16,344 bases of DNA from Saccoglossus kowalevskii (taxonomy: Eukaryota; Hemichordata; Enteropneusta; Harrimaniidae). The notes beneath the pieces are model-generated. The model was given only the letters and a program-made list of their open reading frames with translations. It made no database searches and was not told the origin of the DNA. The first letter of the stretch is position 1, and every line of letters starts with the position of its first letter. Shown piece by piece: positions 1-9,262 of this stretch. The DNA lies in assembly GCF_000003605.2 (NCBI RefSeq), contig NW_003135841.1, positions 131,189 through 147,532 on the forward strand. Direction: 5' to 3'. The translations under genes and the position numbers were made by a program.

Positions 1-564
1 ATGTTTCAAAAGCCGTTGCTTAAGAATGGAGGTGAAAAGTTTACTGACACTATTAAGAAGTGTGATGCCTCTGTAATTGTTTGGATTTGTTTTGTCTCCT
101 TTTTTGAAAATAGGAGTGATCATACCTAAATTCCAGCGATTAGGGATGTATCCACTCTGCAGGATTAAATTGAATAGTTTTTGTAGTGGTTTTATTAGTG
201 GGTTCCTGCTGGCCTTGATCATTTCATTGGTAATTTTATCTGCGCCTGGAGCTTTTTTATTTTTGAGTTTAGTTATAGCATTTTGGATTTCTAATTGTGA
301 GATGTACTTGTCTAAGTTGGCTTTAGGTAGAGAGAGTGATTCATGATTTTTTAGTTGTAGCTGCAATGAGTTTTCGCTCATTGTATTACTTGTTTCTTTA
401 CTCAGTTTCCTAAAATGTTCAAACCAGGTTTGACTGTCAACATTATCAGAGTCATTATTTATTTTGGTGTCTTTTAGCTCTCTTAATAAATTCCAGTACT
501 CACTGGGGTTTGATTCACTAAAATGCGTATTACAGTTGATTATAGTTCCTGGGCTCCCTGTGGT
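1..564 (-). mobile_element. Non-LTR (LINE) retrotransposon reverse-transcriptase fragment, cut by the window edge
   Basis: The minus strand is stop-free from 564 to 1, giving 188 codons that run off the left edge. From about 522 leftward it reads as the start of a LINE reverse-transcriptase domain. In order it shows an EYWNLL linker, the block KNKKAPGADKITNEMIK, then GYIPNRW, ITPIFKKGD and NNYRGITLLNSVSKLF. These are the N-terminal RT motifs (0, 1 and 2) of CR1/Jockey/RTE-like elements. The catalytic YADD-type motif would lie beyond position 1 and is not visible. Upstream of about 522 the frame runs into repeated sequence and a TAG (565-567), with no endonuclease domain, so the copy looks 5'-truncated or broken there. 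The visible RT part has no frameshift or stop, which suggests a fairly young insertion. The clade cannot be assigned from 174 residues. Confidence 0.85.
524..562 (+). repeat. 39-bp direct repeat, copy 1
   Basis: Positions 524-562 (starting tgcgtattacagttgatt) recur at 619-657 with one mismatch, an offset of 95 bp. This copy begins exactly where the LINE reverse-transcriptase similarity stops, so it may mark the break junction of that element. Confidence 0.85.
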
Positions 565-593
565 CTATTTCTTACACTAGATACCAGCCGATA

Positions 594-606
594 CCCCCCC
601 CCCCCC
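594..606 (+). repeat. Poly-C homopolymer (13 C)
   Basis: An uninterrupted run of 13 cytosines lies between the two copies of the 39-bp direct repeat. Such tracts are length-unstable and error-prone in assemblies. Confidence 0.9.
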
Positions 607-618
607 GCTCATAGAGAC

Positions 619-657
619 TGCGTAATACAGTTGATTATAGTTCCTGGGCTCCCTGTG
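619..657 (+). repeat. 39-bp direct repeat, copy 2
   Basis: This is the second copy of the sequence at 524-562, 38 of 39 bases identical. The single difference is gtaat here against gtatt in copy 1. Confidence 0.85.
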
Positions 658-2576
658 AGTAAACCTGAGAACGAAACTTCCTATGCACATTCAGTATACA
701 TACTACTCGTCCAGACTGCTAATATAATAAGTGTGAAAACACGAAGTCAATGACTTCGGTTTTCATATTTCCGTCACAAATCGGCAAACAGAACGTGTAT
801 TTACTATTGCCCTCAAATTTTCATATTAAATTGACTAATTGGTAGAGGCGACAATGAAAAAGTTTACTGTATATTATAAGTACAGGTTATTACACGGAAA
901 TTTCCGTGATAAAATATCAAAATCATTAGTAAAGAAAAGTCGCCGCGACATCACGGGCTTATCTTGTAACCTGTTTACGACACTCGTGTGGAAAATCAAA
1001 ATGTACACGGGTGGTACCGTCTTGTATCTCGTGTGAGATTTGAGATCTGGTGGGTGAACGTGGGGTTGACTTTACAGTCAAAATCAAATGAGCGGTGAGG
1101 GGGAGAATAACGTTCTGTCAAAACAATTTTACCGTAGACTCAATTTTAACGACCAATCTGCAGCGTTGAATATAAATACAATATAGATACACACATACAC
1201 TCGATTAAATTTTCTGGACACATATGCGACGCATGAACAAAAACGATCTATTGTAAAAGATATATGCCTATGACGTGTTGGCTGGGCGCCGTTTTGTCCT
1301 ACAGTCAAATATAGAAACAAAAACTGATTTATTTTCTTATGCCAAGACCTGGTTGTTCATGCATTTCAAGCATGGCGTATTTACTTCTTGTACTCTGTGG
1401 TGTGTGCTGTGGAAACATCTGATTTCGCGATTTTGAGCTGTCGAAGCACGCCTACCAGTATTACACAACTACCATTTGCAGCTCATTGCAGTCTGACACT
1501 TATTCACTGTACCCCTTCCTTTTTCCAGACTGTCTAGAAAGTTATACAAAAAGTTTCATCCTTTAGAAAACGCAAGTCTTTGCCGTACGATAAAAAAAAA
1601 TGTCCACATATAGTAGTAACCAACATCGTTCTGGCGTTCCTAAAAAAAACACTGCATTGCTTAGTAGCAAATAATCACGGTAGCGCAATCCGACCATGCT
1701 ACCTTTCACAATTATTATTATTACTTGGTAGAGATTATTAATAAAGTACAAAAAGTAAACTCGTTGAATTGTTCTGAAATGCAAGTAAATTTCAATTTAG
1801 TTTCATCGATTCCGGTCGCATGCAAATGCTCGACACCTTATAGGTCAAATCACTAATCAGCCAGTCAAAGTACTCGGTGATGCCAACGTGTTCAAATTAC
1901 CAAAACGGAGGAGATTTGCCGATGTTCCAGCTCGATCTTTTACCTCTGGTTTTGATGGGAAGACGGCACTTTGTAAGATTGTGGGTCAGGAGTGAGTGTT
2001 GTTTTGACTTGGGTATTGTGTTTTACATTCCAACAGGAAATTTTTGCGTGGTTTTATTTTCGTGGTTATATTTTGGGCTCACCGCGAAATTTAAACCACG
2101 CTAATGATTTCTACTTCTACATTTAATTTATTGCAATGGATATCCGAAAGCCCGTAACCCGATGTTATTGACATTGTTTACTGACTTACATGGTCATGTC
2201 CCAGTGTTACTCAAACTGTGATTGACAGGAATTTTGAATACATTAGCCATCATTTTAAACTTGTGATTTTCACTGGTCGCGACAGGTTTCGACCGAAAAT
2301 AACAACATGTATACATCAAAAGCCTAACCAGATGAGTGTAATCGCTAGCGTACATATTCATGCCTCCGTGGATATGTATTTGGAACCACAGCTTGATCTC
2401 CAAACATCGTATATGGCACATTTCACGGAGCCTCCGCCACGATGTTAGCTGCTTGGTTCGGATTAGCATACTAATACGGTGGCCATCTTGACCCTTATTT
2501 ATAGTATCGGTTCCCCTTTAAACTTTTTGACTCCCATGTGCGAAGCACACAATGGAGTCTTTGCAGTTACTCTGTC
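658..2576. other. Non-coding stretch without a recognised gene
   Basis: Only short, compositionally unremarkable ORFs occur here on either strand. None shows a domain motif or plausible splice-linked continuation. The segment at about 1005-1095 (gtcttgtatctcgtg ... gactttacagtcaaa) resembles part of the repeat blocks at 5510-5585 and 7575-7645, so it may hold a diverged copy of that family. Nothing else is identifiable. Confidence 0.5.
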
Positions 2577-2609
2577 TGTATGTGTGTGTGTGTGTGCGTG
2601 TGTGTGTGG
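2577..2609 (+). repeat. (TG)n microsatellite
   Basis: An alternating TG run has one CG interruption, which is typical of an imperfect dinucleotide microsatellite. Confidence 0.95.
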
Positions 2610-2692
2610 TAACAACGTTGTGACGACTTTAACTTGTGACGACCTTCACTATTTTCATAATTTATATTAATATTTAATCCAATTTAAGTCAA

Positions 2693-2725
2693 GCTTGTGA
2701 AGCTTAGGTTTAGTTAAGGGGGAAG

Positions 2726-2772
<47 letters not shown>

Positions 2773-2836
2773 TTATATTAATATTATTATAATTGTACCA
2801 TACCTTCCCCCTTTACTAAACCTAAGCTTCGCAAAC
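2693..2836. mobile_element. Small stem-loop (MITE/SINE-like) element carrying a 28S rRNA fragment
   Basis: A left arm at 2693-2727 and a right arm at 2802-2836 are inverted copies, 32 of 35 bases pairing (core aagcttaggtttagt, then agggggaaggt). The 74-bp interval holds most of a 47-nt fragment of 28S rRNA, then AT-rich sequence. A 14-bp direct repeat, tttatattaatatt, lies at 2661-2674 and 2772-2785, once outside and once inside the arms. There is no coding capacity. It could be a non-autonomous TIR element, a SINE-like element with an rRNA-derived segment, or a one-off foldback. Counting other genomic copies would decide. Confidence 0.55.
2726..2772 (+). pseudogene. 28S rRNA fragment (47 nt)
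   Basis: The segment gtgagctgggtttagaccgt, continuing through gtgagacaggttagttttac to ccctact, matches the highly conserved 3' region of eukaryotic 28S rRNA downstream of the sarcin-ricin loop. By recall of the conserved sequence, the match runs the full 47 nt without a mismatch. Both flanks depart at once from rRNA sequence, so this is a fragment and not a functional gene. It sits between inverted repeat arms. Confidence 0.85.
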
Positions 2837-2954
2837 ATTTCTATGTTCAGTCACAGGATATTCAACTTTTATTTAATTAAACTTAATTAAATCGCAATTC
2901 TATGTTGAATTACATTGTAACTGAGTTAAATTAAAACACAAACCTATATAGGAA

Positions 2955-3775
2955 TGCATATTAATTACCTGATTTGCATGATACTTAGCTAATTTTTAGC
3001 TGTTCCTTGACTGTTCCACTGATATCTAAAGAGATATTCATTAGATTTTGATGAAACTAGGTACATAGATGCTCTGGGCCATGCATATAATTAACCTAGT
3101 TTGCATAATGATTAGTCGATTTACTAATTACTAATTATTCCATTTCAATTAAACTTGGTACATTGATGCTCCAGAACAATGCACAGACCCGCTTAGTTTT
3201 GGGTTAAAATCAGATCATATTAATTACTTAATTTGCACAATAAATCATAAGTTTTGATTCTAATCACATTTCAATAAAACTTCGTACATAGATGGTCTGT
3301 GACAGTACTTATCTTAATTCAATGAATCTTGGTACATATGTACTCTAACACAATGTGATGATCAAATTAGTTTTAGGTTGATATAAATTTATAATAATTA
3401 CCTAATTTGCATAATTATTTATTTTTCAGCTTTCCACTAATTTAGTTTAATCATCACATTATAATGAAACTTTGTACATGTGCACCCTGAAACAATATAC
3501 AGATCTAAATCTATGCATAATAATTGCTTGATTTGTATAATAATTCATTTGGTTTATTGAAGTAATTCATAGACATGATTAGTTTAATGTTGATAAACAT
3601 GAATATTGATTATCTATTATTAGCCTCTTTCTGATATCTAAACAAAATCAGAATAAATTAAATTCATTGCAGAGGTGCTCTGGAACTAATTAGACTAAAA
3701 GGGCTAGAAAACTGGCAGACATAGACAGAAATCACAGTATTAAATTACAATAAACTTGGCACGTAGATATTCGGC
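2955..3775. repeat. Decayed tandem repeats of about 130 bp, AT-rich
   Basis: Two motifs alternate through this block. One resembles aaacttggtacatagatgct (about 3054, 3151, 3282, 3326, 3466, 3751). The other resembles attaattacctaatttgcat (about 2962, 3087, 3219, 3394, 3518). Spacing is roughly 90-190 bp and copies are strongly diverged, as in an old satellite or amplified element remnant. No coding is seen. Confidence 0.6.
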
Positions 3776-4146
3776 ATTCGCGCACTGATAGAAATCATGA
3801 ACATCGTGCGGGGAGTCGGACAGTATTGCAATTGTACCCTCGTCATTTTCAAACTGCAGTAATTGTTGAAAAAGTGATTCCCTCAAGGAAGGCACTTTTG
3901 ATTCGACATCCATCCATCAAAACCGTTATAATCAAGTTTTCCGTTCGTGTAGCTCTGACGTACTCTCCCAACTTGGTATGAAATCTGGATTTCCAAAGTA
4001 TTTTCTATTTCAACAATGTTCTTCCCATTGAACATTCCACAACTCAACACCTTACTCAAATCATTCGTTACCTTTATATAATCATTACCACTTACTTGTT
4101 TTTTATTTTCTTCCAGGCGAGATAGATCAAACATCACCTGTATCCC
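3740..4146 (-). pseudogene. Frameshifted ORF of unknown identity
   Basis: One minus-strand frame is open from 4146 to 3886, with a first ATG at about 4134; its protein begins MFDLSRLEENKK. It stops at 3883-3885. A second frame, open from 3916 to 3743 with a stop at 3740-3742, continues with similarly ordinary protein-like composition (SLRESLFQQLLQFENDEG, then LSDSPHDVHDFYQCANAE). The frames overlap at a three-unit CATC tetranucleotide run (3907-3918), where a one-unit length change would produce the switch. It resembles a decayed gene or transposon-protein fragment. I do not recognise the family, and an intron-containing terminal exon is an alternative. No upstream exon was found. Confidence 0.35.
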
Positions 4147-4149
4147 CTA

Positions 4150-4839
4150 CTGGTTAAACTTGACAATTATTGTTACTTCATTTTACTCGAATGTTTTTTG
4201 TAAACTTGTTGTTTATTGCTGGTTAAGATAAAAAAATATCTAGTCATGCTAGTGATGTCTAATAGCAACTGCCAAAGTACAATCGAGTGGTGGGTGGGTC
4301 ACAGTCAAGTACAAATAAGTCATTCACTGCCAAAGAACAAATATAATCATTCTTTCCGATCAAGTACTTTAACCTCCCCCCTCTTGATTCAAATGACATA
4401 ACCAAAAGACTTAAGACATCACCTACTTTCTATAACACGCAACACCATATTCACATAATTGTTCATACATGTATACACTGTCACAGCAAAATCAATTCCA
4501 TAAATTTACCAATGGCTCCAGCAAATCATTTGCCCATATTAACTATCGCCTCCTTTGTAATCCATCTAATACTTTTGTCTTGTGTTTCAATTACATAACG
4601 TTAGTCAAAAATGTCAGCTTATATTATTTGAACATTCTGGAAAACACAATCGCATTATCAAGGTCACGTTTATATTGCGCCGGATTGGACAAATACCCAA
4701 GTGTTTGCTAAGTTGCAAGATATATTGTTAACTGACTTACCGAATAATTCTCAGAACGGCTGTATGTATAACATCTATAAATACATAACTCGGAATTACT
4801 CATTAAATTGGAACAAATCACATAGATCTGTTGTGAACA
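4150..4839. other. Non-coding stretch without a recognised gene
   Basis: There are only short ORFs without recognisable motifs. A small internal direct repeat (actgccaaagtacaa / actgccaaagaacaa, about 4267 and 4327) is present. Nothing else is supported. Confidence 0.4.
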
Positions 4840-5200
4840 CAAGCGTTGTGTTCGGGGATCGGGGAACTTCGTCTCGCTTGGCTGATGTCACTTACACGTA
4901 GAGGTACCAGATTCGACCCAAATGAATACACATTAGTTCATTACAGATAGTCCAGCTTTATTTACACAGTCAGTCAGCTGAGGTAACCCCTCGCTGCACC
5001 GTTCTCTCGTTTTCCTTTCTTACAAAAGTTACAAACTCTCTATATTAAAAATCAAAACACTAAGGCCAATCGCATCAGTCGCTGGTACAGCCACGTGATT
5101 ACCCGGGATGCGTTTCACGGTTAAAGCCTTGCAAAGTTACCACTACTAAATACATTAAGTAAACAATCTATTTATAAAATAAATTTAATTTATAAAATAT
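4840..5200 (+). repeat. Repeat block A (diverged member of the A-D family)
   Basis: From about 4955 to 5190 this matches block C (6330-6560) with moderate divergence. Shared landmarks are gctgaggtaaccc / gctgatgtaatcc, gttacaaactct, taaggc, ccaatcgc, cacgtgattacc and ggttaaag. The cagtcagtcag stretch near 4968 also matches blocks B and D. Confidence 0.6.
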
Positions 5201-5457
5201 GTTTATAATCTCCACCCTAAACATGCAAGTTGTTGACCCCAGTAATGAACATGTTTATTTAGATAAATGGTTTTATTATTGCATTACTTATTTAAATCAC
5301 ACTGATCATAGAAAAATAAACACGAAAAATGTGTGAATGTCGTTACTTGTCATTCAGGGTACGTTGACAATCAAGGATAACTATTTCCTCAAACCTAACT
5401 GTGTATGTGCGTTTTGCCAGTTTGGAATAATGTCTTCAATGGAGTGTATAATAGTTT

Positions 5458-6101
5458 TATCAGGGGAAAAATCTTCTCCACTGAGGTTCTCCACGCGTGT
5501 CAGGGGGGAATATCGTCTTGTCTCTCTATCGCGTCCCCTTGAGGTACGGGATCGGGAAAGTCACTTAACTTTACAGTCAAATAGATGCACACAACAAAAT
5601 ACGTTTCAACTCTCGTCTTTAGTCAGTCAGTGGAGTACTCTATAAGACACAGCGCCCTGGGGAAAAGTCCCCAAGACTATCGCAAGGCTGGCCCAAGACT
5701 CTCCTAGACTGCTTCTCAAGACTGCCCCAAGACTGCGTCTCAAGACTCCATCTGTCCTGGTATACTCGCCAAGACCAACTAAAACAACTTTATTCATTTT
5801 CAAAACCTTAACCAATTACAAAGCAGTATAAAAACTCTAGGGTGTAACCTTTAATCATACAGCCAATCACACTAAGTACTGAACACGTCATAATACAATT
5901 GATTAATCGTCACTATATTAGTAACTGTCAGAAATAGTAGTCCGAATAGCGACGGTTATATCGTAATTAGTTCCAAATCACTGAGTCGACTTCCGTCCAG
6001 AACCTCGCATGGGCCTAAACGATGACAGATATAACACAGCCATTCGCTAGTAATCAGCTAAATAAGTGGATCAACAGATACGTGCAAACAATTTCATCAC
6101 A
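5458..6101 (+). repeat. Repeat block B (near-identical to block D)
   Basis: This is a direct copy of 7519-8161 at an offset of about 2060 bp, with only scattered substitutions and a few small indels by eye. It starts tatcaggggaaaa and ends atttcatcaca; both flanks differ from those of D. It contains a small AAGACT-rich internal repeat (5670-5750) and a motif set, gtgtaacc then acagccaatc, shared with block C. A 62-codon minus-strand ORF (5627-5815) exists in both copies but has no domain signal and is probably incidental. Confidence 0.9.
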
Positions 6102-6299
6102 CATCCCTTCACTCAAACTGAGCCATGCCTCCTGGCATAACACGTTCATAAATCAAAGATACCGTCATCTACTCATCGTCATACAGGTTAAATACAATAC
6201 TAATAAAAAGGTATAAATAAAATGGAAAAAAACACACTGATTAAATACAATGATTATAATTCCAAATACAATGGTTATAATTCAAAAAACAAGGGAAAG

Positions 6300-6560
6300 G
6301 CTCCCAATCGACTCGCTTTTCTCAAAACGGTTCGCTGATGTAATCCTTTGCTGCACTGTCTCCGTTACTAAGGTTACAAACTCTATATCAAAAGGTCAAA
6401 AAAACTAAGGCGTGGCGGTGTAACCAAGCGAACAGCCAATCGCTGCAGTCAACAGCATGATCACGTGATTACCAGGTATGCGTCTCTTGGTTAAAGTATT
6501 GCAAAGCGGTAACTAATAAACAATGAATAAAAATCTATTAATCAAACTCCTGTCATATAC
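6300..6560 (+). repeat. Repeat block C (diverged member of the A-D family)
   Basis: This is homologous to block A at an offset of about 1370 bp and shares gtgtaacc and acagccaatc with blocks B and D. It contains a perfect TCACGTGA octamer at 6461-6468. No coding is seen. Confidence 0.6.
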
Positions 6561-7518
6561 GCTTATAAACTTCAACTGAACTCACAAGTCGTTATTCTAA
6601 GCAAAAGTCATAAGACAAAGTCGCTATCATAACACATTACTCCTCTGGCAATTAAGACGGAAAAAGGCTAAAACGATATACACTACTAAGTTACATATAA
6701 TCCTGTCAATCATGAACAAAAGCTTGCGTTATCAAACAATAGGCAGTGGGCGCACCACACTCTCATTTCACAAAGACGTCAAAAAACGGTAGGAAGGTGC
6801 TCTCAACTCAAATCAACTTAAAAAGCGTCAGAAGTATTCCGAAAACAACACGTAAACAAAAACAACTCTTAAAACGTCGGTATCTCTGTACATCGACAAA
6901 TCTCAGAACTTTTAAAACTCTGAAAAACTCTTTGGGGCATTACTTTCCCCATCATATCCGTACTCATAAACTCATTAAAACTCTATAAAACTTCACAAAA
7001 CTCATAACACTGTGTTGCAAATACTTGTCCACTGAAACACGCTTAAATCGTTATAAAGGACCTCACACGCCACTAAATATCACTTCAAAACAAAGTTCTG
7101 GGCGCTCACATACATACAATTCAATGTCACAAAAAAACACTAAAAAAAAGATTGTAAAAGCGTTACATACTGAACAATAGTGTTGAAATTCTAAAAAAAA
7201 AATCGAAGTCTAAGCGTCTTTTCTCTTTTTGTCGTGTTAGTCCGGGTCGTTCTTTCTCATCATCTTGTCTTTAATGTCGCTCAATTCTTGATTATTCAGT
7301 CCTATTCGATACTCGTCCTTCCTAAGGGGTTCCGAAGTCTTCATGTCTTCAGCGTTGTTCATCGGTGCCATACTATTAACGGCGTTTCGTCAAGCGCGGT
7401 TTTGTCTCTGCCATCGAGCTGCTAGTTCGGTTCGCAAGAAAGACACACCTTCGCCATTTCACTTTGCTTCACAGGATGTCAATGTGTGTTAAACACATGC
7501 CCGGGTTCATCCAAAACA
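6561..7518. other. Non-coding stretch between repeat blocks C and D
   Basis: The sequence is A-rich with many short aaaact/ctcataaaact words around 6900-7015. No domain-bearing ORF, retroviral-type primer-binding site or polypurine tract was recognised. Confidence 0.4.
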
Positions 7519-8161
7519 TATCAGGGGGAAAATCTTCTCCACTGAGTTTCTCCACGCGTGTGGGGGGAATATCGTCTTGTCTCTCTATCGCTTCCCCTTG
7601 AGGTACGGGATCATAAAAGTCACTTGAGCTTTACAGTCAAATAAATGCACACAACAAAATACATTTCAACTCTCGTCTTTAGTCAGTCAGTCGAGTACTC
7701 TATAAGACACAGCGCCCTGGGGAAAAGTCCCCAAGACTATCGCAAGGCTGGCCCAAGACTCTCCTAGACTGCGTCTCAAGACTGCCCCAAGACTGCGTCT
7801 CAAGATTCCGTCTGTCCTGGTGTACTCGCCAAGACCAACTAAAACAACTTTATTCATTTTCAAAACCTTAACCAATTACAAAGCAGTATAAAAACTCTAG
7901 GGCGTAACCTTTAATCATACAGCCAATCACACTAAGTACTGAACACGTCATAATACAATTGATTAATCGTCACTATATTAGTAACTGTCAGAAATAGTAG
8001 TCCGAATAGCGACGGTTATCTCGTAATTAGTTCCAAATCACTGAGTCGATTTCCGTCCAGAACCTCGCATGGGCCTAAACGATGACAGATATAACACAGC
8101 CATTCGCTAGTAATCAGCTAAATAAGTTGATCAACAGATACGTGCAAACAATTTCATCACA
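7519..8161 (+). repeat. Repeat block D (near-identical to block B)
   Basis: This direct copy of 5458-6101 includes the same internal AAGACT-rich run and the same 62-codon minus-strand ORF (7687-7875). Similarity stops sharply at 8161, where B continues catccc and D continues gtttagc. The left flank also differs from B. It could be a long terminal repeat, a recent segmental copy or a conversion product. Confidence 0.9.
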
Positions 8162-8908
8162 GTTTAGCTTGTAAATCGTGATATTTTGGACAGACTAGCG
8201 TATAACGTAGCTCATTCTTCACTAACTTACATCTAAATGGACGAAGATAGCGTGACATATACTACTCGCCCGATCTTTTCAATTCGGAGGCAATGAAAAT
8301 TAATTCTAGGCCTATCTATTGGGGTTGAAGACAGACAATTTAAGTATTTTTTTCATAATAAAGGTCCTCCTTAAATTTACGATGTATAATTAATTTGTGA
8401 TTGCTACATAATTTAGTACTGATTTTATATATTTTGTAAAAAATAGTTTGTATTTGTAAAAATAGCATTTTCCATCTTTTGTTCAATCAAAACCGTACCT
8501 TTCTATATGCGTTTAACACGTGATAAATTTTCAGTTATGTTTATAGCAAAGGTAAGGTCACAGAGCAGTTATCATTTAAAGTTCTGCTAATATTGAAAAT
8601 TTAACCACTGTCAAAAAACTTTTATGAATTCAAATAAAAATGTTCATGGTTTTGTTCAAATCCAAAAAATCTGAAAGAAAATAATACAGCTTTCCTTTGG
8701 AAATCTTAAATAAGTAGGCGGAATTCAATATAGAATAGACGTATTCAAAGTTTTCCTAGACTTTCTGAAGCGCAATGACACCCCCTCCGGGAACATGTGA
8801 CTCGTAAGCCGGGTATATTTTGGAAAGCTCGTACATTCGAGTTTGAACTGAGAATGTAAAAGACGTCAACGTCGTGTGTAAATACATCACGTGACCTATT
8901 TCACTTAT
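8162..8908. other. 3' flank of the oxidoreductase gene
   Basis: This AT-rich sequence immediately downstream (in gene orientation) of the stop codon at 8909-8911 must include the 3' untranslated region. On the minus strand no AATAAA was found here apart from the one overlapping the stop codon. No other gene is seen. Confidence 0.4.
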
Positions 8909-8912
8909 TTAT
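8907..8912 (-). promoter_or_regulatory. AATAAA overlapping the stop codon
   Basis: On the minus strand GAATAAATAAG places the canonical polyadenylation hexamer AATAAA across the last Glu codon and the TAA. Whether it is used is unknown. No other AATAAA was found in the following 750 bp. Confidence 0.35.
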
Positions 8913-9262
8913 TCACCAACGCCGAATGGATGTATATCGGGATATGCTGCTGTAGGTTGCGATGTTACGGCATCGCCCGGGGGACATCCTCTGATGTAAT
9001 CACTCGTACCTGATGGCTGCTGATAATGAAACTGGTCGAATCCACAGTAGTTAGTGAACTGGTTGTCAAAAACACGACCTTTGTTGAACAACACAAACAC
9101 TTTCGCCCATTCATTTAACTGTGGATAGAGCTCAGATACGCGGTAGCAATTGAGAAAGTTGTTCTTCGCCCAGTGAGGTCGTGCACGGTACTTATCAAAG
9201 AGAAGATTCTCCAGAGTCCGATGGTACTCGTCTATGGCAAACGCCCCTGGTAGGAATGGGAC
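8909..9262 (-). CDS. Coding exon 7: HWAK motif and C-terminal tail
   Basis: The acceptor TTAATCATTACAG is followed by residues 497-613 and TAA. RARPHWAKNN carries the HWAK signature of aldonolactone oxidoreductases. GRVFDNQFTNY matches the usual C-terminal end of the ALO domain. About 45 further residues rich in Pro, Gly, Gln and Tyr form an extra tail ending FGVGE. Confidence 0.92.
   Translation of the reverse strand, partial: VPFLPGAFAIDEYHRTLENLLFDKYRARPHWAKNNFLNCYRVSELYPQLNEWAKVFVLFNKGRVFDNQFTNYCGFDQFHYQQPSGTSDYIRGCPPGDAVTSQPTAAYPDIHPFGVGE

Noticed and set aside
77-346. 89-codon plus-strand hydrophobic ORF
   Set aside because: It is antisense to the reverse-transcriptase reading frame, which carries clear family motifs.
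5627-5815. 62-codon minus-strand ORF duplicated at 7687-7875
   Set aside because: Its duplication simply follows the B/D repeat. The sequence is an AAGACT-type low-complexity run with no recognisable domain.
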